This document shows, one piece after another, positions 45,411-53,830 of a DNA stretch of 64,000 nucleotides. The DNA is from Marimonas lutisalis (GTDB taxonomy: Bacteria > Pseudomonadota > Alphaproteobacteria > Rhodobacterales > Rhodobacteraceae), in assembly GCF_005434965.1 (NCBI RefSeq), contig NZ_SKCI01000003.1, positions 248,001 through 312,000 on the forward strand, given 5' to 3'. A program made the position numbers and the translations under genes. Position 1 is the stretch's first letter, and each line of letters begins with the position of its first letter. Below the pieces are notes generated by a model. The model made no database searches, was not told the DNA's origin, and worked only from the letters and a program-made list of their open reading frames with translations.

Positions 45411-46811
45411 TCACGCCAGCGATGGCAGCCACAGAACAATCTGCGGAAAGGCGATCAGCCCGGCAATCGTCACCGCGTCGGCGATGAAGAACGGCGTCAC
45501 GCCCTTGAACACGTCCTGAACGGTCAGGTCATCGCGCACGCCCGCTACCACGAAACAGTTCAGGCCAATCGGCGGCGTGATCAGGCAGAACTCGGCCATC
45601 TTCACCACCAGGATGCCGAACCAGATCGCGCACATCGGCCCCGACATGCCAAAGGCGCTGTCCGCCGCGCTCACCATCTCGCCGCCGTTCAGCGCCATGA
45701 CCGCCGGATACACCACCGGCAGCGTCAAGAGCAGCATGCCGATCGCGTCCATGAACATGCCCAGCACCGCATAGGCCAGCAGGATGCAGATCAGGATCAG
45801 CATCGGCGACATCTCCAGCGATGTGATCCAGTCCGAAAACGCCCCCGGCAGATCGGCAAACCCCAGGAAGCGGACATAGATCAGCACGCCCCAGATGATG
45901 GTAAAGATCATCACCGTCAGTTTCGCCGTCTCCAGCAGCGCCGATTTCAGCTGCTTCCAGCGCATCCCGCGATAGAGCGCCATGCAGAACACGATGAAGG
46001 CGCCGATGGCCCCGCCTTCGGTGGGCGTGCCCCAGGCCTTATCGCCGAACGGGTTGTAGACGAAAAAGATAATGATCACGACCACCGCCAGGATGGGCAG
46101 CGCCGGCGGCAGCGACGCGAAACGCTCACGCCAGGTAAACCCGCTCACCGGCGGGCCGACATTCTTGAAGATCACCGCCAGCCCGACGATCAGCGTGGCA
46201 TAGACCACGGCAGAAAACGCCCCGGGGATGAACCCCGCCAGCAGCAGTTTGCCCACGTCCTGCTCCACGATGATCGCATAGATCACCAGGATCGCCGAGG
46301 GCGGGATCAGGCTCGCCAGCGTGCCGCCGGCGGCCACGACACCGGCCGCGAACTGCTTGTTATAATTGATCTTCAGCATCTCGGGGATGGCGATGCGGGC
46401 GAACACCGCCGCCGTTGCCACGCTGGCGCCCGAAACGGCGGCAAAGCCCGCCGTGGCAAACACCGTCGACACGGCAAGCCCGCCCGGCAGCCACGCAAGC
46501 CAGCGCTTCGCCGCTTCGAACAGCGCACGGGTCAGCCCCGCGTAATAGGCCAGGTATCCGATCAGGATGAAGGTCGGGATCAGGCTCAGCGCATTCGACG
46601 CCACCTTGGAATGGGGCACCTGCCCCGCGGTCTTGGCCGCCACGGTGATCGCCCAGCCAATCCGCTCGGGGTCGAAATCGCGCTTGGCCCAGAAGATCAG
46701 GAACAGGCCAACCAGACCCGCCAGCGCGGCGGCAAAGGCCACGCGCATCCCCATCACCACCATGACCAGCAGGCCGCCGGTCACCCACAGGCCGATTTCA
46801 ATCGGGTCCAT
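45411..46811 (-). CDS. dctM: TRAP transporter large membrane subunit (second system)
   Basis: 466 aa, about twelve helices. DctM-type segments: AVSGASVATAAVFARIAIPE, VVAAGGTLASLIPPSAILVI and LITPPIGLNCFVVAGVRDDL. Starts 4 nt after the dctQ stop. With dctQ and dctP it forms a full TRAP uptake system for an unknown organic anion. No catabolic genes share its strand nearby, so context gives no ligand. Confidence 0.94.
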   Translation of the reverse strand: MDPIEIGLWVTGGLLVMVVMGMRVAFAAALAGLVGLFLIFWAKRDFDPERIGWAITVAAKTAGQVPHSKVASNALSLIPTFILIGYLAYYAGLTRALFEAAKRWLAWLPGGLAVSTVFATAGFAAVSGASVATAAVFARIAIPEMLKINYNKQFAAGVVAAGGTLASLIPPSAILVIYAIIVEQDVGKLLLAGFIPGAFSAVVYATLIVGLAVIFKNVGPPVSGFTWRERFASLPPALPILAVVVIIIFFVYNPFGDKAWGTPTEGGAIGAFIVFCMALYRGMRWKQLKSALLETAKLTVMIFTIIWGVLIYVRFLGFADLPGAFSDWITSLEMSPMLILICILLAYAVLGMFMDAIGMLLLTLPVVYPAVMALNGGEMVSAADSAFGMSGPMCAIWFGILVVKMAEFCLITPPIGLNCFVVAGVRDDLTVQDVFKGVTPFFIADAVTIAGLIAFPQIVLWLPSLA

Positions 46812-46815
46812 CGGC

Positions 46816-47445
46816 CTACTCCTCGTCCATCAGGCTGTCGGCCTCGGCCGCCGCCTGCGCCGCCGCGTCCATCACCAGCGGCACGGCCACCGGCGCGTCA
46901 AGCCCCAGGATCAGCGCCCGGCCATAGCCGACGACCTGGATCAGCAACCGCAGCGCCAGCACCGTGAAAGCCACCGGCACCAGCAGTTTCGCCGGCCACA
47001 GCGGCATGGCGATATCCGTGGTGCTATCGCGGCTCCACAACGGCGCCCCGAAGTCGAACGAGCGTTGGAAATGCGCCCAGCTGCCCCAGATCAGGAAAAC
47101 CATCAGCAGAAGGATCAGCAGCACGCTGATCAGTTCAAAGAGCCACAGCGCCCGCCCGCGCAGGTGATCCACCAGCAGGTCCATCCGGATATGCGTGCCG
47201 TCGCGCTGCGCGAACGACACCGCGAGGATGGCGATCAGCGGCATCAGTTGTTCGATGTAATCGACATAGCCCAGAAGCGGCGCATTCAGCGTCACACGCC
47301 CCCCGACCGAGCGCACCGCCAGCAGCATCAGCGAAAAAATCGCCAGGCCCGCCAGCAGCCCGAAAAATCTCTCGACCCGCAGAAGCCCGCGGTCCAGCCG
47401 GCTCAGAACCGAGCCATCCTCCAAAACAGGCGATGCACCCGCCAT
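46816..47445 (-). CDS. dctQ: TRAP transporter small membrane subunit (second system)
   Basis: 209 aa, longer than usual, with an extra N-terminal segment and a C-terminal acidic tail (AAAEADSLMDEE). Four helices; AVSFAQRDGTHIRMDLLVDH matches the DctQ loop. Lies 67 nt after dctP, with a terminator-like hairpin in the gap. Confidence 0.9.
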   Translation of the reverse strand: MAGASPVLEDGSVLSRLDRGLLRVERFFGLLAGLAIFSLMLLAVRSVGGRVTLNAPLLGYVDYIEQLMPLIAILAVSFAQRDGTHIRMDLLVDHLRGRALWLFELISVLLILLLMVFLIWGSWAHFQRSFDFGAPLWSRDSTTDIAMPLWPAKLLVPVAFTVLALRLLIQVVGYGRALILGLDAPVAVPLVMDAAAQAAAEADSLMDEE

Positions 47446-47472
47446 GCCTGCCCCCCATCATGTATTGGAAAA

Positions 47473-47494
47473 GGGGCCCCGCTCTCGGGGCCCC
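47473..47494 (-). terminator. Hairpin with T-run between dctP and dctQ: partial terminator
   Basis: Perfect 9-bp stem GGGGCCCCG/CGGGGCCCC with a CTCT loop. On the minus strand it is followed by TTTTCC. Sited after the dctP stop (47513) and before dctQ, so it would let dctP be expressed above the membrane subunits, as is common for binding-protein genes. Confidence 0.75.
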
Positions 47495-47512
47495 GCTTCG
47501 TTTGCTCGCTGA

Positions 47513-48526
47513 TCAGTTGCTGGCGCGTGTTTTTTCCAGCGTACTCATCAGCAGGTCATAAAGCTCCTGCGCGGGCAGGCCCTGCGCGGTCATGTCCTTG
47601 ATCCAGGCATCGCGGATCGGGCCAGCGGCCACTTCGCGGAACTTGGCCAGCTCCTCGTCCGACACCATGACCTTCTGCACGTTCTTCTCTTCCAGCACCT
47701 CGTCCCAGCGCGCCAGAAGCTTGCCGTAGTTGTCGAGGTAATGGGTGATCGACTCGTCGATCGACTCATCGAGCGCCTTGCGATGCTCATCCGAGAGCGA
47801 CTCGTAGGCGTCGATGTTCACTACCACCGGGCAGTTCACCGTGCCGGGGTTCAGGTTCGCAGTCCACCAGGTCGCCTGGTTGATCGTGCCGAACGACAGG
47901 TGCGCGTGCTGGGCAAAGGCCACCGTGTCCACGACCCCCGATTCCATCGCCTGGTAGGCTTCGGGCGCTGGCACCGAGGTGGGCACGCCGCCGACCGATT
48001 TGAACGCCTCGCCGATGCCGCCGGTGGCGCGCACGCGCATGCCGTTCATCTTGTCCAGCGTGTCGCGCGGATCGCCGGTGCCGACGAGGTTGTACTGCGG
48101 CATCGGGCTGGTCATCAGGATCTTGGCGTTCCACTGCTTCATTTCCTCGGCCACAGCCGGGTGGGCATAGACCGCGTGGCTCACCGCCACTTCCTCTTCC
48201 AGGTTGTTCACACCCAGGAACGGCAGTTCCAGAACCGTGATCGCGCGGTTCTTGTCGCGGTGATAGCCAGCGCAGAACTGCGCCATCTCGAAGGCGCCGA
48301 TCGAAATGCCGTCCAGGTTTTCCTTCGGCTTCGACAGGCCGCCATAGCTCACGTTCATGGTGAACTCGCCGCCGGTTTTCTCGGCCACCAGCTCGGCCAG
48401 CTTCTCGACATGCTCGGTAAACGCCCGGCGCTTGCCCCAGACCGACACGTTCCACTCCGTGGCCATTGCCTCGGATGCAAAGCCAAACGAAAGGGCCGCG
48501 ACAACGGCCATCTTCATCGATTTCAT
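47513..48526 (-). CDS. dctP: TRAP transporter periplasmic solute-binding protein (second system)
   Basis: About 337 aa. ATG at 48526 is preceded by AGGGAGA and opens a signal peptide (MKSMKMAVVAALSFGFASEAMATEW). Mature start NVSVWGKRRAFTEHVEK; later RDTLDKMNGMRVRATGGIGE and GVVDTVAFAQHAHLSFGTIN match TRAP binding proteins of the DctP/TAXI-like C4 group. A longer upstream frame is not supported. Confidence 0.93.
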   Translation of the reverse strand: MKSMKMAVVAALSFGFASEAMATEWNVSVWGKRRAFTEHVEKLAELVAEKTGGEFTMNVSYGGLSKPKENLDGISIGAFEMAQFCAGYHRDKNRAITVLELPFLGVNNLEEEVAVSHAVYAHPAVAEEMKQWNAKILMTSPMPQYNLVGTGDPRDTLDKMNGMRVRATGGIGEAFKSVGGVPTSVPAPEAYQAMESGVVDTVAFAQHAHLSFGTINQATWWTANLNPGTVNCPVVVNIDAYESLSDEHRKALDESIDESITHYLDNYGKLLARWDEVLEEKNVQKVMVSDEELAKFREVAAGPIRDAWIKDMTAQGLPAQELYDLLMSTLEKTRASN

Positions 48527-48744
48527 ATGTTTTTCTCCCTGACTTCGGCCCTCCCCCGGGCCGATTGCAGCTAATACCCTAGCGCCCCTGTCAGGATATG
48601 CCAACCCCCGCCGACGCGGCGTCGCATGGCTGGCGCCACATCGCCGCTCTGCCGCTTCCCAAATCGCTTTCCACAACATATAGTGTCGCCAACGACCATA
48701 ACGCGGGCGTCAACCCGCGCGGCAAGCAAGGGGCACAGCGGGCA

Positions 48745-49554
48745 ATGGCACATATCATCGTTGTCGGAAACGAAAAGGGCGGCGCGGGCAAATCCACCGT
48801 GTCGATGCACGTGGCGACGGCGCTGGCGCGGATGGGCCACAAGATCTCCGCGCTCGATCTTGACCTGCGGCAGAAAACCTTCGGCCGCTACGTCGAAAAC
48901 CGCCGCCGCTTCCTCCAGAAATCCGGCCTCGATCTGCCCGGGCCCGCCTATCACGACCTGCCCGAGATCGACAAATCCCAGCTCAAACCGGGCGAGAACG
49001 TCTATGACCACCGGCTGTCCGCCGCCGTCGCCACGCTCGAGCCCGACAGCGATTTCATCCTGATCGACTGCCCCGGCTCGCATACCCGGCTTTCCCAGGT
49101 GGCCCACAGCCTCGCCGACACGCTGATCACCCCGCTCAACGACAGTTTCGTCGATTTCGACCTGCTCGCGCATATCGACAGCGACGGCGTCAAGATCCTC
49201 GGCCCCTCGGTCTATTCCGAAATGGTCTGGTCGGCACGCCAGCTGCGCGCGCAGGCCGGCCTGAAACCCATCGACTGGGTCGTGCTGCGCAACCGGCTTG
49301 GCGCGCAACGCATGGTCAACAAGGAAAAGATGGAACAGGCGCTCGAGCGGCTGGCCAAGCGCATCGGCTTCCGCGTCGCGCCGGGTTTCAACGAAAGGGT
49401 GATCTTCCGCGAGCTTTTCCCGCGTGGCCTCACGCTCCTCGATCTCAAGGATATCGGGGTGAAACAGCTCAACATCTCCAACATCGCCGCCCGCCAGGAA
49501 CTGCGCGACCTGATGAAGGCGCTCAACCTGCCCGGCGTGACGGTGGATTTTTAA
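48745..49554 (+). CDS. mipZ: Division-plane positioning ATPase MipZ
   Basis: 269 aa. ParA/MinD-type ATPase that binds ParB near the poles and blocks FtsZ assembly there, placing the division site at midcell in Alphaproteobacteria. The ATG at 48745 begins MAHIIVVGNEKGGAGKSTVS with the deviant Walker A (K11 and K16 in KGGAGKS). ALDLDLRQKTFGRYVENRR and FILIDCPGSHTRLSQVAHSL are MipZ-like. Monocistronic: divergent from dctP, convergent with the EamA gene. Chromosomal housekeeping gene, an argument that the window is chromosomal. Confidence 0.96.
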   Translation: MAHIIVVGNEKGGAGKSTVSMHVATALARMGHKISALDLDLRQKTFGRYVENRRRFLQKSGLDLPGPAYHDLPEIDKSQLKPGENVYDHRLSAAVATLEPDSDFILIDCPGSHTRLSQVAHSLADTLITPLNDSFVDFDLLAHIDSDGVKILGPSVYSEMVWSARQLRAQAGLKPIDWVVLRNRLGAQRMVNKEKMEQALERLAKRIGFRVAPGFNERVIFRELFPRGLTLLDLKDIGVKQLNISNIAARQELRDLMKALNLPGVTVDF

Positions 49555-49668
49555 CGACGCCCGGCGGCCGCTACGCGGACTTTTCAGGCATTGCCGCATT
49601 CCTCGCCCGAACAGCGCGCATCGCCCTTGCGCCCCGTCGCAATGTCCACAAGAGGCGCTGAGCAACCT

Positions 49669-50526
49669 TTACCCCCGCCGCGCCAGCGCCACCGCGTTCG
49701 ACACCGCCAGCGCGCCGATCACCACGACACCCCCGATCAGCGCATAAGGCCCCGGGTCCTCCCCGATCACCAGCCAGGCGAGTAAGGGCGCCAGCACCGA
49801 TTCCAGCAGGATCAGCAGCCCCACCTCGGCCGACGGAATATAGCGCGGCCCCAGAGCAAGCCCGATGGAACTGCCGGCGATGAAGGCCCCGTGAAGCGCC
49901 ACCAGGTGCCACTGCCCGTCCGGCACGCTCATCGGCGCGATGAAGGGCCACAACAGGGCCGACGCGCCGATATAGCCCACCGGCACCGCCGCCACCATCG
50001 ACACGCGGCGCACCTTGCGCGCCGCCGTCAGCCCGGCCGCGAACAGCGCCGCCACCCCCAGCGCGGTCAGGTCGCCCGTCCAGTGCGCGCCCTGCGTCTC
50101 GCCCGATCCATAGGCCAGGATCGCCAGCCCGACCGCCACCGCCATCATCGTCCAGATCATCCGCGATGAAATCGCCTCGCCCAGGAAGATCCGCGAATAT
50201 AGCGCGGCGAAAACCGGCAGCGCGGCGATGATGAACACCACGTTCGCCACCGACGTCAGGCTGACTGCCAGCGGAAAGAGAACCCCTGCCCCGCCCACGG
50301 CCACCGTGTAGATCAGCCCGTAGATGCCGGTGCCCGGCAACGCCTTGTAGGGCCGCAGCCCCTGCCACAACAGCACTCCGGCCAGCACCAGGCACCCCGA
50401 CACCAGGTTGCGCCAGAAGGCGATCACCAGCGCATCGGCCCCGATCAGCCGCACGAAAAGCGAATCCGGCACCACCAGCAGCACCGCCACCGTAGTGATC
50501 AGTAGCCCCTTGAACTGGTCGCTCAC
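49669..50526 (-). CDS. EamA/DMT-family transporter
   Basis: 285 aa with about ten hydrophobic helices in two EamA halves (residues ~5-135 and ~150-285; GLALGPRYIPSAEVGLLILL in the second). Drug/metabolite transporter superfamily, usually exporters of amino acids or similar metabolites. The start overlaps the MarR stop (ATGA, 50523-50526), so both are in one unit. Possibly exports an aromatic intermediate, given hmgA next door; this is inference. Confidence 0.9.
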   Translation of the reverse strand: MSDQFKGLLITTVAVLLVVPDSLFVRLIGADALVIAFWRNLVSGCLVLAGVLLWQGLRPYKALPGTGIYGLIYTVAVGGAGVLFPLAVSLTSVANVVFIIAALPVFAALYSRIFLGEAISSRMIWTMMAVAVGLAILAYGSGETQGAHWTGDLTALGVAALFAAGLTAARKVRRVSMVAAVPVGYIGASALLWPFIAPMSVPDGQWHLVALHGAFIAGSSIGLALGPRYIPSAEVGLLILLESVLAPLLAWLVIGEDPGPYALIGGVVVIGALAVSNAVALARRG

Positions 50527-50963
50527 CGTGCGCCCCCGGCCAGTTGCCGCAGCATGCGCCGCAACAACGCCACCTCATCCTCGGAAAACCGCGCCGCGAT
50601 CTGCGAATCATAGGCCCGTGCCACATCGCGCAGATCGCGATAGGCCCGCAGCCCCGCCGGCGTCAGTTCCAGGTATTCCAGCCGCCGGTCCGCCTCGTCC
50701 TTCTGCCGCGTCAGGAACCGCCGCTCGGCCAGTTTCGCCACCGCGCGGGAAATCTTGGTCTTGTGCATCTTTGACCGCTCCCCGATTTGTTTTGCGGTCA
50801 TCCGGCCATAGATTCCTAGGTGAAACAGCACCCGCCACTCGGTGCGCAGCATGCCATAGCGGTCCTTGTAGACCTTCTGGAACGAAAGTGAGCTTTCTTC
50901 CGCCGCCTGGTTCAGCAGGTAGGGCAGGAAATTCTGCAGATCGAAATCATCTGGTATACTCAA
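50523..50963 (-). CDS. MarR-family regulator of the homogentisate operon
   Basis: 146 aa winged-helix protein: RTEWRVLFHLGIYGRMTAKQIGERSKMHKTKISRAVAKLAERRFL (residues ~40-84), then the wing DEADRRLEYLELTPAGLRAY. Divergent from hmgA with a 70-bp gap. Closely related MarR regulators beside hmgA repress the pathway and respond to aromatic acids; direct evidence here is only placement. Confidence 0.92.
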   Translation of the reverse strand: MSIPDDFDLQNFLPYLLNQAAEESSLSFQKVYKDRYGMLRTEWRVLFHLGIYGRMTAKQIGERSKMHKTKISRAVAKLAERRFLTRQKDEADRRLEYLELTPAGLRAYRDLRDVARAYDSQIAARFSEDEVALLRRMLRQLAGGAR

Positions 50964-50982
50964 TGTGAACCCTCCTGCCGTT

Positions 50983-51000
50983 GTTAGTTACAAAACCAAC
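50983..51000. promoter_or_regulatory. Inverted repeat in the MarR/hmgA gap, operator candidate
   Basis: GTTAGTT (50983-50989) and AACCAAC (50994-51000) are inverted with one mismatch and a 4-nt spacer, the size expected for a MarR dimer site. It lies 33 bp before the hmgA ATG and 20 bp from the MarR start. Confidence 0.5.
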
Positions 51001-51033
51001 AGTTAACAGCGCAACCACTAAAGGAGACGCGCG

Positions 51034-52389
51034 ATGAACAAACAATCCTTTCCCCATCACATGACCCAGGCGCCCTCGCTGCCCGGGCCGCACGAAGGCT
51101 ACATGCCCGGGTGGGCCAATGACTTCGAAACCGAGGCCCTGCCCGGCGCCCTGCCCCAGGGCATGAACAGCCCGCAGAAATGCAACTACGGGCTCTACGG
51201 CGAACAGATGTCGGGCACGGCCTTTACCGCCAACCCGCCCGAACGCACCTGGACCTACCGCATCCGGCCCAGCGTGAAGCACTCGCACCGCTACACCAAG
51301 ATCGACCTGCCCTATTGGAAATCGGCCCCGAATGTCGATCCCGACGTGATCTCGCTTGGCCAGTATCGCTGGAACCCGGTGCCCCACACCGATGAGAAAC
51401 TCACCTGGCTCACCGGCATGCGCACCATGACCACCGCCGGCGACGTCAACACCCAGGTCGGCATGGCCTCGCATATCTATCTCGTCACCACGTCGATGAA
51501 GGACGAATATTTCTACTCGGCCGATTCCGAGCTGCTGGTCGTCCCGCAGGAAGGCCGGCTGCGCTTTGCCACCGAGCTCGGCATCATCGATCTCGAGCCC
51601 AAGGAAATCGCCATCATCCCGCGCGGCCTCGTCTACCGCGTCGAGGTACTCGAAGGCCCGGCGCGCGGCTTTGTCTGCGAAAACTACGGCCAGAAATTCG
51701 AACTGCCCGCCCGTGGCCCGATCGGCGCCAACGCGCTTGCCAACCCGCGCGATTTCAAGGCCCCCGTCGCCGCCTTCGAAGACCGCGAGGTGCCCTCGAC
51801 CCTGACCATCAAGTGGTGCGGCCAGTTCCATGAAACCAAGATCGGGCAAAGCCCGCTCGACGTGGTCGCCTGGCACGGCAATTACGCGCCCTATAAATAT
51901 GACCTGCGCACCTATTGCCCCGTCGGCGCGATTCTCTTCGATCACCCCGATCCGTCGATCTTCACCGTGCTCACCGCCCCCTCGGGACAGCCGGGCACCG
52001 CGAATATCGATTTCGTCCTCTTCCGCGAACGCTGGATGGTGGCCGAAGACACGTTCCGCCCGCCCTGGTATCACAAGAACATCATGTCCGAGCTGATGGG
52101 CAACATCTACGGCCAGTACGATGCCAAGCCGCAGGGCTTCGTCCCCGGCGGCATGTCGCTGCACAACATGATGCTGCCCCACGGGCCCGACCGCGAAGCC
52201 TTCGAGAAAGCCTCGAACGCCAATCTCGGCCCCGACAAGCTCGACAACACCATGTCGTTCATGTTCGAAACCCGCTTCCCGCAGCACCTCACCGCCTTCG
52301 CCGCAAGCGAGGCCCCGCTGCAGGACGACTACATCGACTGCTGGTCGGATCTCGACAAGAAATTCGACGGCACGCCTGGCACGAAATGA
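51034..52389 (+). CDS. hmgA: Homogentisate 1,2-dioxygenase
   Basis: 451 aa. Opens the homogentisate ring to maleylacetoacetate with Fe(II) and O2. [20 protein letters not shown] at the N-terminus and [18 protein letters not shown] (H and E iron ligands six residues apart) with [16 protein letters not shown] are family marks. The ATG has AAGGAGA upstream. Head of an operon with fahA, an MBL protein, an FAD hydroxylase and DUF2783. No hpd or maleylacetoacetate isomerase gene is in the window. Confidence 0.97.
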   Translation: MNKQSFPHHMTQAPSLPGPHEGYMPGWANDFETEALPGALPQGMNSPQKCNYGLYGEQMSGTAFTANPPERTWTYRIRPSVKHSHRYTKIDLPYWKSAPNVDPDVISLGQYRWNPVPHTDEKLTWLTGMRTMTTAGDVNTQVGMASHIYLVTTSMKDEYFYSADSELLVVPQEGRLRFATELGIIDLEPKEIAIIPRGLVYRVEVLEGPARGFVCENYGQKFELPARGPIGANALANPRDFKAPVAAFEDREVPSTLTIKWCGQFHETKIGQSPLDVVAWHGNYAPYKYDLRTYCPVGAILFDHPDPSIFTVLTAPSGQPGTANIDFVLFRERWMVAEDTFRPPWYHKNIMSELMGNIYGQYDAKPQGFVPGGMSLHNMMLPHGPDREAFEKASNANLGPDKLDNTMSFMFETRFPQHLTAFAASEAPLQDDYIDCWSDLDKKFDGTPGTK

Positions 52390-52396
52390 CGCGGAC

Positions 52397-52453
52397 GGTG
52401 GGGTAAAACCCCACCCTACATAAAGCGTAGGGTGGGTTTCAAACCCACCTTCC
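52397..52453. repeat. Composite inverted repeat between hmgA and fahA
   Basis: The central stem CCCACCCTAC (52410-52419) and GTAGGGTGGG (52427-52436) is a perfect 10-bp pair with a 7-nt loop. It is flanked by smaller hairpins GTGGGG-TAAAA-CCCCAC and GTGGGTTT-C-AAACCCAC that compete with it. It resembles dispersed GTAGGGTGGG palindromes common in alphaproteobacterial intergenic DNA. In an operon it may stabilise or attenuate the message between hmgA and fahA. Confidence 0.7.
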
Positions 52454-52469
52454 ACGACAAGGAACCGAA

Positions 52470-53726
52470 ATGACTCTTCAGAAATCCTGGGTGGCCTCGG
52501 CCAACGACCCGAAACACCCCTTTCCCCTGAACAACCTGCCCTATGGCGTGTTCTCGACCGCCGAACTCGACCCGCGCTGCGGCGTCGCCATCGGCGACAT
52601 GATCCTCGATTGCCAGCGCGCCGAAGAGGCCGGGCTGATCTCGCTCACCGAAGATCCGCTTTTCGACGTGCCCTTCTGGAACGAGGTGATGGAAGAAGGC
52701 GCCGAGCTCTGGTCCGCCCTGCGCGACCGGCTAACCGCGATCCTCGCCGACGGCAGCCCCGACCGCGAGCGCGCCGAGCCGCTGCTGGTGCCGCAAGCCG
52801 ACGCCGAGATGCACCTGCCCTTCCTGGTCAGCGAATACACCGATTTCTACGCCGGCAAGAACCACGCCTTCAACGTGGGCTCCATGTTCCGCGGCCCGGA
52901 AAACGCGCTTCCGCCCAACTGGCTGCACATCCCCATCGGCTACAACGGCCGCGCGTCTTCGGTCGTGGTCTCGGGCACCGATATCCGCCGCCCCTGGGGC
53001 CAGCTGAAATCACCGGATCATGACCTGCCCGCCTTCCTGCCCTGCCGCCGCTTCGACCTGGAACTGGAAATGGGCGCCATCGTCGGCCAGCCCTCCGAAG
53101 GCCCCATCACCGTGGACGAGGCCGATGCCAACATTTTCGGCTACGTGCTTCTGAATGACTGGTCGGCGCGCGACATCCAGGCCTGGGAATACCAGCCGCT
53201 GGGCCCCTTCCAGGCCAAGGCGACGGCCACGACAATCAGCCCCTGGATCGTGACCAAGGCCGCGCTCGAACCCTTCCGCACCGACTGCCCCGAACGCGAG
53301 GTCGAACTGCTGCCGCATCTGAAAGACACCGGCCCGATGCTCTACGACATCGACCTCAGCGTCACGCTGGCCCCCGAAGGCAAGGCGGCAACCGAGATCG
53401 CGCGGACGAACTACAAGGAGATGTATTACTCCGCCGCCCAGCAGCTGGCGCATCACACCACCTCGGGCTGCCCCATGAACCCGGGCGATCTCTTGGGCTC
53501 GGGCACGATCTCGGGCGCCACGAAACACGAACGCGGCTCGCTTCTCGAACTCAGCTGGGGCGGCAAGGAACCGATCACGCTGGATACTGGCGAGGAACGC
53601 AGCTTCCTGCTCGATGGCGACACGCTCACGTTGCATGGCGAATGCCACGGCGACGGCTATACGATCGGCTTCGGCAACTGTGCCGGCACCATCCTGCCCG
53701 CGCTCGAGGACCCCTACGCCCGATAG
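52470..53726 (+). CDS. fahA: Fumarylacetoacetase
   Basis: 418 aa. Hydrolyses fumarylacetoacetate to fumarate and acetoacetate, the last step of tyrosine/phenylalanine breakdown. Marks: SEYTDFYAGKNHAFNVG (metal Asp and catalytic His), LELEMG (two metal Glu), LNDWSARDIQAWEYQPLGPF and a C-terminal GFGNCAGTILPA. Full length. 80 nt after hmgA; the composite inverted repeat lies in the gap. The short ribosome site AAGGAA precedes the ATG. Confidence 0.97.
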   Translation: MTLQKSWVASANDPKHPFPLNNLPYGVFSTAELDPRCGVAIGDMILDCQRAEEAGLISLTEDPLFDVPFWNEVMEEGAELWSALRDRLTAILADGSPDRERAEPLLVPQADAEMHLPFLVSEYTDFYAGKNHAFNVGSMFRGPENALPPNWLHIPIGYNGRASSVVVSGTDIRRPWGQLKSPDHDLPAFLPCRRFDLELEMGAIVGQPSEGPITVDEADANIFGYVLLNDWSARDIQAWEYQPLGPFQAKATATTISPWIVTKAALEPFRTDCPEREVELLPHLKDTGPMLYDIDLSVTLAPEGKAATEIARTNYKEMYYSAAQQLAHHTTSGCPMNPGDLLGSGTISGATKHERGSLLELSWGGKEPITLDTGEERSFLLDGDTLTLHGECHGDGYTIGFGNCAGTILPALEDPYAR

Positions 53727-53733
53727 ACCCGGT

Positions 53734-53756
53734 GAAGGGCGCACATCCCGCCCTTC
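53734..53756 (+). repeat. Hairpin after fahA
   Basis: GAAGGGC (53734-53740) with GCCCTTC (53750-53756) and a 9-nt loop, right after the fahA stop. Followed by TTGCTCCAAATACTCC then CGCCGGAGG, the latter forming a small CTCC/GGAG hairpin. No T-run, so only a weak terminator or a processing site. Confidence 0.5.
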
Positions 53757-53830
53757 ATCTTGCTCCAAATACTCCCGCCGGAGGCACCCGACCCCTCCAG
53801 GCGGCCAAACGCAAAAGGAAACGCACGACC

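Noticed and set aside
49571-50626. Minus-strand 351-codon frame over the EamA gene
   Set aside because: Glycine/arginine-rich alternate frame of the EamA and MarR genes; the EamA frame has membrane helices and an ATGA overlap.
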